The notes: generated from the letters alone by a model not told the origin. Shown: positions 1 through 4,373, counted from the stretch's first letter. The stretch: DNA of 5,302 bases from an uncultured Actinomycetes bacterium (GCA_937888775.1 CALAQT010000041.1:1-5302), one strand, 5' to 3'. Numbers and translations: made by a program.

Positions 1-126
1 CGGTCGCGCGCCAAGGTCGAGCTCGCCCTGGCCAAGGGCAAGGACCTCTACGACAAGCGCGAAACGATCCGCAAGCGCGACATGGCCCGCGACGTGCAGC
101 GTGAACTGCGTGAGGTCAGCCGCTGA
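1..126 (+). CDS. smpB: SsrA-binding protein SmpB, C-terminal part (5' end outside window)
   Basis: The reading frame is open from base 1 to a TGA at 124-126 and gives the last 41 residues of a protein of which the 5' end is outside the window. The stretch GKDLYDKRETIRKRD followed by a basic R/E-rich helix is the typical end of SmpB (family length about 155 residues). SmpB binds the tRNA-like domain of tmRNA and brings it to ribosomes stalled on mRNAs without a stop codon. Its positively charged tail is disordered in solution and becomes a helix in the empty mRNA channel; that tail is the part seen here. The partner RNA gene, ssrA, lies 1.3 kb downstream on the same strand, which strongly supports the call. 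No frameshift is visible. The TGA is followed at once by GGAGGG, but the next start codon is 60 bases away, so this is probably not a ribosome binding site. Confidence 0.93.
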   Translation, partial: RSRAKVELALAKGKDLYDKRETIRKRDMARDVQRELREVSR

Positions 127-188
127 GGAGGGCCGGTCGCGGGGGCTGGAGTGCGTCTCGCTGGATCATTTAGGGTAGGTTTGAGCGC

Positions 189-410
189 ATGTCGATCGGC
201 GCATCCTTTGCCGTCATCGCGGTCGGGGCGATCCTCAAATGGGCAGTCACGGCTCATGTGAGCGGGATCGACCTGCAGACGACAGGCACGGTGCTGTTCA
301 TCGTCGGAGTGATCTCGCTGCCCCTGTCGCTGCTGTACACGTTCTACTGGACCCAGCGCAGCCGCGACGACGACGACTCGCGCGCGATGCGCCCGCCTCC
401 GGGTCTCTGA
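189..410 (+). CDS. Small two-helix membrane protein, DUF6458-like
   Basis: This is a 73-residue protein starting at ATG 189. Residues about 4-24 (SIGASFAVIAVGAILKWAV) and 33-54 (TGTVLFIVGVISLPLSLLY) are hydrophobic helices joined by a short loop with VSGIDLQTTG. The C-terminal tail is hydrophilic, with an acidic DDDDS run and a proline-rich end. The N-terminal pattern, first helix, V-SGIDLQT-G turn and second helix match my memory of DUF6458, a small inner-membrane family of Actinobacteria with no known function. It sits 62 bp after smpB in the same direction. A TAGGGT box at 171-176 could be a -10 element giving a very short leader; no clear Shine-Dalgarno precedes the ATG. It could also be cotranscribed with smpB. 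It ends 37 bp before the stop of the convergent protease gene. Function is not inferred. Confidence 0.82.
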   Translation: MSIGASFAVIAVGAILKWAVTAHVSGIDLQTTGTVLFIVGVISLPLSLLYTFYWTQRSRDDDDSRAMRPPPGL

Positions 411-447
411 CCGGGGCGTTTGACCGGCGACGGCGCGCGGCCCAGCG

Positions 448-1341
448 TCAGGCGATCGTGAGCGGCAGGTTGGTCGCGTGCATCCCGACGACCAGCGCCA
501 CGATCAACGCGAGGTAGACGACAGCCACGACGCCGCGGTTGCGCGGGCTGACCCGGTAGTAGTCGGCTTGCTTCGCGCCACCCACCCGACGCAGCTTGAG
601 CCGCTTGTAGGTCTCAAAGCCCGCCAGCAGGACGATGATCAGGATGATCGGATTCGGGAAGGCGATCGCCAACCCCAGCGTTGCGAAGAAGCCGACGATC
701 CACATCCAGGGCGACATCGCCGCCATCGCCCGCCCACCGTCGAGCGGGACCACGGGCATCAGATTGAAGAGGTTGAGGAACAGGCCCGTGAAGGCCAGCG
801 CCTGCCAGAAATCGTTGCCGGTTGCGTGCCAGATCACCAGGCAGACGGCGCAGCCGATGCTCCCCAGGACCGGGCCCGCGAGCCCGACCCGCGCCTCGGC
901 GAGCGCATTGTCGCCCAGCGACCGGGCGCTGATCACCGCGCCCATGAACGGGATGAACATCGGCGCGCTGGCCTTGATCCCCTCACGGCGAAGGGCGATC
1001 ACGTGCCCCATCTCATGCACGAGCAGCAACAACACGAATCCCAGCGCGAACGGAAAGCCCCACAACGAGCCGTAGGCGACGATCGACACCACCATCGTTC
1101 CCGCCGTCGCGAGCAGCTTGAGCTTGGGCAGCACCAGCAGGATCGCCTTGAACTTGGCCAAGAAAGCCAGGATCGCGGCGCCGGCCCCGCCGAGCTTGCG
1201 CTTGAAGAACGATGGCCGCTGCGGCTCAAACGGGGGGCTGGATCCGACTGGCTCGCGGTCGGGGACGAGCGGCCGCGCGAACGGCCGGTAGCCCGGGGGG
1301 GCCTCGTCCGGCGGTGGCAGCAGTGGCGTGAGCGGTTCCAT
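448..1341 (-). CDS. Site-2 protease family (M50) intramembrane zinc metalloprotease
   Basis: This polytopic membrane protein of 297 residues has the zinc-binding HEMGH motif at residues 109-113, inside a hydrophobic helix. The second metal motif is NLMPVVPLDGG at about 193-203, where Asp201 is the expected third zinc ligand. AGPVLG at 155-160 is another conserved element of the family. About six or seven hydrophobic segments lie at roughly 78-95, 96-117, 154-173, 181-198, 212-228, 231-242 and 271-287. The N-terminal 45 residues are proline-rich and probably cytosolic. Family members cleave transmembrane segments, often of anti-sigma factors, but the substrate here cannot be read from sequence. 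The frame stays open upstream to an ATG at 1560, but that extension would run antisense through the 5' half of ssrA and has no family-like sequence, so I place the start at ATG 1341 (residues MEPLTPLLPP). A weak GAGA lies upstream of it. The gene is convergent with 189-410 and divergent from ssrA. Confidence 0.9.
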   Translation of the reverse strand: MEPLTPLLPPPDEAPPGYRPFARPLVPDREPVGSSPPFEPQRPSFFKRKLGGAGAAILAFLAKFKAILLVLPKLKLLATAGTMVVSIVAYGSLWGFPFALGFVLLLLVHEMGHVIALRREGIKASAPMFIPFMGAVISARSLGDNALAEARVGLAGPVLGSIGCAVCLVIWHATGNDFWQALAFTGLFLNLFNLMPVVPLDGGRAMAAMSPWMWIVGFFATLGLAIAFPNPIILIIVLLAGFETYKRLKLRRVGGAKQADYYRVSPRNRGVVAVVYLALIVALVVGMHATNLPLTIA

Positions 1342-1431
1342 CACCGTCTGATTCTCGCAGGCCGCGAAGCCGATCCGGCCAGCTCTTACCGTCTCCTTCG
1401 TTTTCGGCCCCCGGCCCGAGCCCGGGCGCCC

Positions 1432-1437
1432 TATACT
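1432..1437 (+). promoter_or_regulatory. Probable -10 box of the ssrA promoter
   Basis: TATACT matches the TATAAT consensus at five of six positions and stands out in a very GC-rich stretch. It lies 18 bases before the mature 5' end of tmRNA, so transcription would start near 1444 and leave a short 5' leader for RNase P to remove. I see no convincing -35 hexamer at the right distance. The same segment read on the other strand contains AGTATAGG, so it might also serve the divergent protease gene. Confidence 0.5.
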
Positions 1438-1455
1438 CAGAAGCAACTTACCCCC

Positions 1456-1821
1456 GGGGACGACAGGCTTCGACGTGGTTGGCTCGTGGGGGTGGTTGCG
1501 AGTCGAGGTTCCGGGTGGCCTCGTAAAACTCCCGGAAAAACAATAAGTGCGGACACGCACAATTTCGCGCTTGCCGCTTAGTCAATAGCTAAGCCGTAAG
1601 AGCTCTCGGCGCTCCGCCCGCCCGCGGCGGGGCATTCCGGGATCAACTAGCGGGCTAACTCGGTGAGGTTCGCTCCACCCGATCCGAGGACAGCTTCAGG
1701 AGCTGGTTTTCGACAACCCCGCCGGCGAGGCGAGTCGGAGATGAGATCAGAGCGCCGGCTACGCTCGTAGACGCCACCTTTCACGCGACCGCGGACGCGG
1801 GTTCAATTCCCGCCGTCTCCA
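1456..1821 (+). ncRNA. ssrA: Transfer-messenger RNA (tmRNA)
   Basis: tmRNA acts as tRNA-Ala and as a short mRNA to release stalled ribosomes and tag the unfinished protein for proteolysis. The acceptor stem GGGGACG (1456-1462) pairs with CGTCTCC (1814-1820), including the G3-U70 wobble that alanyl-tRNA synthetase recognises; A1821 is the discriminator. CCA is not encoded (the next bases are CT), so it must be added. The T-arm is GCGGG / TTCAATT loop / CCCGC at 1797-1813. A pseudoknot is visible upstream of the tag: CGAGG 1504-1508 with CCTCG 1519-1523, and TTCCGGG 1509-1515 with CCCGGAA 1531-1537. The resume codon is most likely GCG 1549-1551, with A at -4 as in E. coli. The frame then reads ADTHNFALAA and stops at TAG 1579-1581, so the full tag is Ala plus ten residues, ending in the protease signal ALAA. 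GCTTAG 1576-1581 pairs with CTAAGC 1589-1594, the usual stop-codon hairpin. Length is 366 nt, normal for a one-piece tmRNA. Confidence 0.97.
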
Positions 1822-1826
1822 CTGAT

Positions 1827-1866
1827 TGCAGCGGGTGCGAAATCCTCGGAATTTCGCCCCGCTGCA
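1827..1866 (+). terminator. Strong hairpin after ssrA, probable terminator
   Basis: TGCAGCGGG-T-GCGAAAT (1827-1843) pairs with ATTTCGCCCCGCTGCA (1851-1866), giving 16 base pairs with one bulged T (1836) and a 7-nt loop. It begins five bases after the mature 3' end of tmRNA. There is no T-run after the stem, so it is not a classic Rho-independent terminator; terminators lacking a T-run are common in high-GC actinobacteria. It could also act as a 3'-end processing or stability structure for the tmRNA precursor. Confidence 0.55.
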
Positions 1867-1877
1867 GGTGTTTAACG

Positions 1878-1902
1878 GTGCGAAGGCTGCGGCCGTTCGC
1901 AC
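1878..1902. repeat. Second inverted repeat between ssrA and the HTH gene
   Basis: GTGCGAAGGC (1878-1887) and GCC-G-TTCGCAC (1892-1902) form a 10-bp stem with one bulged G (1895) and a TGCG loop. The arm element TGCGAA also occurs in the neighbouring hairpin at 1827-1866, so the two hairpins are partly related in sequence. It may be a second terminator of ssrA or a binding site upstream of the HTH gene; the sequence does not decide. Confidence 0.4.
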
Positions 1903-1926
1903 GATGCAGCAAGCTCGTGCTTGAAC

Positions 1927-1962
1927 GTGCAACTGCACATCTTTTGCAAATTTGGCTAAGCT
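1927..1962 (+). promoter_or_regulatory. Possible promoter and small operator of the HTH gene
   Basis: TAAGCT at 1957-1962 has the TAnnnT form of a -10 box and ends nine bases before the ATG at 1972, so the transcript would be leaderless or nearly so; no Shine-Dalgarno is present. About 20 bases upstream is a dyad, GTGCA-AC-TGCAC (1927-1938), lying where a -35 region would be. A short HTH regulator could bind here and control itself. This is inference from position and symmetry only; no good -35 hexamer is seen. Confidence 0.35.
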
Positions 1963-1971
1963 CAACCGTCG

Positions 1972-2256
1972 ATGGCCGACACAGAGCTTCTCACGGTCTC
2001 CCAAGCTGCCGAGGCGCTGAGCGCGTCTGGCCAGACCATCCGGAACTGGATCCGCGGCGACCGGCTCCAGGGCGTGCGGATAGGGAATCGGTTTCTGATC
2101 CCTCGGTCGGAGGTTGAGCGGCTGCGCGGCGACCGCTCTGCGGTGACGGGCGAGAGTCCGTGGGACATCGATACGGACGAGCCCGGCAAGCCGCTGCCTC
2201 GGGCCGGCGATCGCCGGGCGGACGTTGAGCCCGACGAACGACTGTTGGGAGGCTGA
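1972..2256 (+). CDS. Excisionase/MerR-type helix-turn-helix DNA-binding protein
   Basis: This 94-residue protein has at residues 6-52 the pattern of the HTH_17/excisionase family: LLTVSQAAEAL, then the recognition-helix region SASGQTIRNWIRGDRL, then the wing VRIGNRFLIPRSEVERL. Such proteins are single-domain DNA binders that act as phage or element excisionases, as antitoxin-like partners, or as small regulators. The C-terminal 40 residues are acidic and charged (SPWDIDTDEPGKPLP), without a recognisable domain, and could hold a partner protein. ATG 1972 is chosen because the domain begins six residues later and an in-frame -10-like box lies just upstream. Its stop TGA shares one base with the ATG of the next small ORF, suggesting translational coupling. 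It lies 150 bp after ssrA, a frequent integration site, which fits a mobile-element origin but does not prove it. Confidence 0.82.
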   Translation: MADTELLTVSQAAEALSASGQTIRNWIRGDRLQGVRIGNRFLIPRSEVERLRGDRSAVTGESPWDIDTDEPGKPLPRAGDRRADVEPDERLLGG

Positions 2257-2378
2257 TGCCCGACTCAGAGCAAGCCTTCCAGGCAGCCCGAGGCGCGTGG
2301 CGAGCTGCGCTCCGGAGCTGGGAGAGCAGCCCGGCGAAGCATGACGCTGAGCAGGTTATGCAGACTGGCCTGCACTAG
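2256..2378 (+). CDS. Possible 40-residue protein coupled to the HTH gene
   Basis: The ATG at 2256-2258 shares its A with the TGA of the upstream HTH gene, and GGGAGG at 2247-2252 is a good Shine-Dalgarno just before it. The frame reads MPDSEQAFQAARGAWRAAL and continues to GLH and a TAG at 2376-2378. The predicted peptide is helical and amphipathic, with repeated Ala, Arg and Trp and a central RAALRSWE. I do not recognise a family. It is not PIN- or RelE-like, which would be the usual partner if the HTH protein were an antitoxin. It may be a genuine micro-protein or the 5' remnant of a longer gene broken at the TAG, since the frame stays open past it to a TGA near 2511. The ribosome binding site and the 1-nt overlap are the main support. 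Confidence 0.45.
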   Translation: MPDSEQAFQAARGAWRAALRSWESSPAKHDAEQVMQTGLH

Positions 2379-2449
2379 CTCGAATGCGCGCGAGGTGGCG
2401 ACGATCGCGAGCGCCCCGGATGCGCTTCATCCCAGCGCGCGGGCGCATG

Positions 2450-2479
2450 GCGTTCACGCGGCAGGTGCCGCGTGAACGC
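2450..2479. terminator. Perfect 14-bp inverted repeat, probable bidirectional terminator
   Basis: GCGTTCACGCGGCA (2450-2463) and TGCCGCGTGAACGC (2466-2479) are perfect reverse complements separated by GG. In RNA this would be a 13-bp stem with an AGGT loop. It sits between the + strand HTH unit, which ends at 2378, and the - strand gene that ends at 2497, the expected place for a two-way terminator. There is no T-run on either side. A shorter dyad, ATGCGC 2420-2425 with GCGCAT 2443-2448, lies just before it. Confidence 0.65.
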
Positions 2480-2496
2480 TTCGTGCGCGAGCGATG

Positions 2497-2808
2497 TCAG
2501 CCGTGGATGACGTTGCGAACGGGGTGGATGGTGGGCGGGTGAAGCTCGACGCCGAGGTCGATCAGAACCGGCACAAACCCCTGTGGGCCCCATGCTTCGA
2601 GGGCCTCCTGAGACTCCCAGATGTCGAACACCTCGATTTTGCCGTCCGCTTCGAGAGCGAAGTGATCGAGCCTTCCGGTCGGCGCGCCGTGACCGGCCGC
2701 GTCAAGCCGGCGGATTGCCTCGTCGTACTTTTCGGGGGTGAAGCCAGGCGGCGCGGCTACTCCGGCGCAAACAGCGCGAGGGTGTTGCCGTCTGGATCCT
2801 TGAACCAT
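2497..2808 (-). CDS. Small dimeric alpha/beta-barrel-like protein, start uncertain
   Basis: Residues from about 20 onward (PPGFTPEKYDEAIRRLDAAG, then LDHFALEADGKIEVFDIWESQEALEAW and a PVLIDLGV segment) look like a ferredoxin-fold dimeric barrel protein of roughly 90-100 residues found widely in Actinobacteria, resembling antibiotic-biosynthesis-monooxygenase-type proteins. No enzymatic function can be assigned. The end at TGA 2497-2499 is clear. The start is not: ATG 2808 is the only usual start codon before the domain, because an in-frame TAG lies at 2815-2817. Using it overlaps the VOC gene by 52 bases and adds an Arg-rich leader (MVQGSRRQHPRAVC) that does not look like family sequence and has no clear Shine-Dalgarno. 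The frame crosses the VOC stop as GTA, so translation may depend on coupling, or the N-terminus may be damaged. It likely shares the VOC transcript and its MarR control. Confidence 0.68.
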   Translation of the reverse strand: MVQGSRRQHPRAVCAGVAAPPGFTPEKYDEAIRRLDAAGHGAPTGRLDHFALEADGKIEVFDIWESQEALEAWGPQGFVPVLIDLGVELHPPTIHPVRNVIHG

Positions 2809-3179
2809 GCAGATCTACCGATGCCGGCGGTGGTTGCGACATGGTCGACCGTCTTGAGCGCCGGGAAGTCGTAGTCCTCGAACACCACGCCTCTGGCCGC
2901 CAGTTCTGCCACGTCGCGCTCGACGTCGCTTGACCAGAACCGGACCTGCGTGTGATCGGCCTGATTAGGGCTGGGCCGTCCGTAAACGAGCACCGTCGTT
3001 CCATCGGCTCCCTCGAACAGCAAGTGGTTCGGGATCGTCTCCGGTGACAGCGTCAAACCGACCTTATGCTCATAGAACTCCTGGCTGCGGGCCAGGTCGG
3101 TGCTGCACAGCACCGCCGAGATCCTGTTCTTACTCAGCACTGCAACCCCCTCGTTGTCGATCGCCTCGGCGATGGTCAT
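2757..3179 (-). CDS. VOC (glyoxalase/bleomycin-resistance fold) family protein
   Basis: The 140-residue protein shows the two beta-alpha-beta-beta-beta modules of a VOC protein. Module one runs from about residue 19 (RISAVLCSTDLARSQEFYE..VGLTL); module two runs from about 78 (TQVRFWSSDVERDVAELAARGV) to the typical end FKDPDGNTLALFAPE at 126-140. The usual metal-binding Glu near the end is replaced by Ala (TLALF), and the first-strand His is absent, so it may be a non-metal VOC protein such as a binding or resistance type rather than a true glyoxalase I. The substrate is unknown. ATG 3179 is chosen because AAGGGA lies 4 bases upstream; the open frame continues to 3419, but that part crosses the operator and the MarR gene in antisense. 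It is divergent from the MarR gene with 79 bp between and is probably its regulatory target. Confidence 0.87.
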   Translation of the reverse strand: MTIAEAIDNEGVAVLSKNRISAVLCSTDLARSQEFYEHKVGLTLSPETIPNHLLFEGADGTTVLVYGRPSPNQADHTQVRFWSSDVERDVAELAARGVVFEDYDFPALKTVDHVATTAGIGRSAWFKDPDGNTLALFAPE

Positions 3180-3214
3180 CACGTCCCTTGTTGGTGTATC
3201 CGCACCGTTGCTAG

Positions 3215-3242
3215 AATTATTTATCTTGCAAGACAGATAATT
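3215..3242. promoter_or_regulatory. 28-bp dyad, candidate MarR operator between VOC and marR-type genes
   Basis: The dyad is centred between 3228 and 3229. Outer arms AATTAT (3215-3220) and ATAATT (3237-3242) are perfect, and the core TCTTGCAAGA (3224-3233) is a perfect 10-bp palindrome; overall 12 of 14 symmetric pairs match. An overlapping, offset pair TTATCT/AGATAA (3221-3226, 3235-3240) is also present. This AT-rich island in GC-rich DNA is the expected size of a MarR dimer site, and ATCTTGCAAGA-type cores are common for the family. GATAAT at 3236-3241 inside the right arm could be the -10 box of the MarR gene, so binding would block transcription; TAAATAAT on the other strand could serve the VOC gene. 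Confidence 0.75.
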
Positions 3243-3258
3243 ACCAACGGATTCTCTC

Positions 3259-3720
3259 TTGTCAAGCCAACCCAACCAAGACACCCCGCCCGACCCGCGA
3301 GAGGCGTGGCATCGCCTGCTCCAAGTGTCGAGCCGTGTGCTGCGCGAACTCGACCACGCGCTCGATACCCAGGACCGGATCACGATCACCGAGTTCGACG
3401 TCCTCATCACGCTGGACAACGCGCCCGCTCACCAACTGCGGATGACCGATCTCGCCCGCGCGACGATGCTCTCCTCCGGCGGGATGACCCGACTCGTCGG
3501 CCGACTCGAGCACCGAGGGCTCCTGCGCCGGAACCCGGACCCCGGCGACGCCCGCGCGTTCCGCGCAACACTCACGCCCGACGGCGAGCAGAAACTCGCG
3601 CAGGCGAGGGTCACCCACGACGCCGTGCTCGCACGAATGATCGCCCCGCACGCCAGCGCCGCAGATCTCCGGGCCCTTCAACGGACGCTCGGGAAAATCA
3701 TCAACGGCTGCGATTCCTGA
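3259..3720 (+). CDS. MarR-family winged-helix transcriptional regulator
   Basis: The 153-residue protein has the MarR layout: an N-terminal dimerisation helix (AWHRLLQVSSRVLRELDHAL, about 16-35), the winged HTH at about 45-110, and a C-terminal dimerisation helix (DLRALQRTLGKIING). The HTH shows LRMTDLARATMLSSGGMTRLVGRLE as helices and RRNPDPGDARAFRATLTPDG as the wing, with Asp95-Pro-Gly-Asp and Arg99-Ala typical of the family. MarR proteins are dimers that repress by binding a palindrome and are released by small aromatic ligands or thiol oxidation; Cys151 near the end is the only cysteine, so ligand release is more likely. The start is TTG 3259: an in-frame TAA at 3238 precedes it, and the next candidate, GTG 3325, would cut the first helix. 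No Shine-Dalgarno is seen. The 28-bp dyad lies just upstream, so it probably controls itself and the divergent VOC gene. Confidence 0.9.
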   Translation: MSSQPNQDTPPDPREAWHRLLQVSSRVLRELDHALDTQDRITITEFDVLITLDNAPAHQLRMTDLARATMLSSGGMTRLVGRLEHRGLLRRNPDPGDARAFRATLTPDGEQKLAQARVTHDAVLARMIAPHASAADLRALQRTLGKIINGCDS

Positions 3721-4002
3721 CCCCCCAAACATCACACACCACCCCGGGCCTCTCGACGACCTCAAATCCGGGACGGCGGGGGATTCCTCGCGAAGCCACC
3801 CGCGCCCCTGCCCGGCGCTCATGAAAGACGCCCTAACCACGGAGTTCCGCGCTTTTCGGCCGGCACAGGGACGCGGCCGGCCAAATCGAGAAGGCTGGGT
3901 GTCATGGCGATCACGGCCCGGGAGCGCTCAACGCGGAAGAGCAGCTCGTCGCCCTCGTGGAGCTCAAGGCGTCTAAGCGGGCCGCGAGACCGCTAAACGC
4001 GA
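3721..4002. other. Intergenic stretch of about 290 bp without a confident gene
   Basis: Between the MarR stop and the TfoX start no reading frame is convincing. ATG 3821 opens a 51-residue frame, but its second half is Arg/Gly/Pro-rich as expected of an antisense or shadow frame. Another frame, 3837-4007, is open without any usual start before GTG 3954. Its end, ALNAEEQLVALVELKAS, looks protein-like and faintly like the first half of a SHOCT motif, so a decayed gene is possible. A GC-rich hairpin lies at 3858-3882. Confidence 0.4.
3858..3882. repeat. GC-rich inverted repeat
   Basis: GGCCGGC (3858-3864) and GCCGGCC (3876-3882) are perfect 7-bp arms around an 11-nt loop, preceded by TTTTC. It lies 138 bp after the MarR stop. 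It could be a terminator of the MarR transcript, but in such GC-rich DNA a 7-bp arm can arise by chance. Confidence 0.3.
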
Positions 4003-4008
4003 GATAAT
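4003..4008 (+). promoter_or_regulatory. -10 box for a leaderless transcript of the TfoX-like gene
   Basis: GATAAT matches TATAAT at five of six positions and is followed after six bases by the GTG start codon at 4015, so transcription would begin at or very near the start codon. No Shine-Dalgarno occurs before the GTG, which fits leaderless translation, common in Actinobacteria. No good -35 hexamer is seen around 3980. Confidence 0.6.
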
Positions 4009-4014
4009 CCGCGT

Positions 4015-4350
4015 GTGGCCTACGACGAGGATCTCGCCAACCGCATCCGCGAACTGGTCGCCACCGGGGACGACGTCACCGAGAAGCGGATGTTCGGCGG
4101 CCTGGCGTTCCTGATCGGCGGCCACATGTCCGTGAGCGTCAGCGGACAGGGCGGCCTGTTGCTCCGCTGCGACCCGGCCGAGACCGAAACGCTCCTGGGC
4201 AAGCCGAACGCGGGTCCGTTCGAAATGCGCGGGCGGGTGATGGAGGGATGGCTGCGGATAGACGCCGAGGGTGTGCGCACCAAGCGTCAGCTGGAGCGCT
4301 GGATCGCCCGAGGCGTGGGTTACGCGCGGTCGCTACCGCCCAAGCGCTGA
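4015..4350 (+). CDS. TfoX N-terminal domain protein
   Basis: The 111-residue protein is a single TfoX-N domain (Pfam TfoX_N). It begins with a helix DLANRIRELV, followed by VTEKRMFGGLAFLIGGHM with the hallmark MFGG at 26-29, a beta-rich middle (MSVSVSGQGGLLLRCD), a GPFEMRGRVMEGWLRID strand region and a C-terminal helix QLERWIARGVGYARSLP. The C-terminal TfoX domain of competence activators such as Haemophilus TfoX/Sxy is absent, so it is probably not a competence activator. Stand-alone TfoX-N proteins are widespread in Actinobacteria and of unknown role. Start is GTG 4015, which gives the usual N-terminus (AYDEDLA). It seems transcribed alone from its own promoter and is convergent with the gene ending at 4444. 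Confidence 0.9.
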   Translation: MAYDEDLANRIRELVATGDDVTEKRMFGGLAFLIGGHMSVSVSGQGGLLLRCDPAETETLLGKPNAGPFEMRGRVMEGWLRIDAEGVRTKRQLERWIARGVGYARSLPPKR

Positions 4351-4373
4351 CTAGTGGCCGCCCCGCGGCAATC

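Noticed and set aside
478..1581. A 367-codon open frame on the + strand
   Set aside because: It is antisense to the M50 protease, has His/Asp/Arg/Gln-rich low-complexity composition typical of a shadow frame in GC-rich DNA, and only its last codons are meaningful, as the tmRNA tag.
1797..1821. ssrA 3' end as one side of an att repeat
   Set aside because: I looked for a second copy of the T-arm/acceptor sequence in the rest of the window and found none, so no att pair can be annotated.
2494..2874. A 126-codon open frame on the + strand
   Set aside because: It lies antisense to both the barrel-like gene and the end of the VOC gene; those carry recognisable domains.
3066..3824. A 252-codon open frame on the + strand
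   Set aside because: It crosses the VOC gene in antisense, the operator and the MarR gene in another frame; composition is Arg/Pro-rich and no family is recognisable.
3262..3840. A 192-codon open frame on the - strand
   Set aside because: It is antisense to the MarR gene, which shows clear family motifs; this frame shows none.
3903..4000. Short ORF from ATG 3904
   Set aside because: It gives about 30 residues rich in Ser and Arg with no ribosome binding site and no protein-like pattern.
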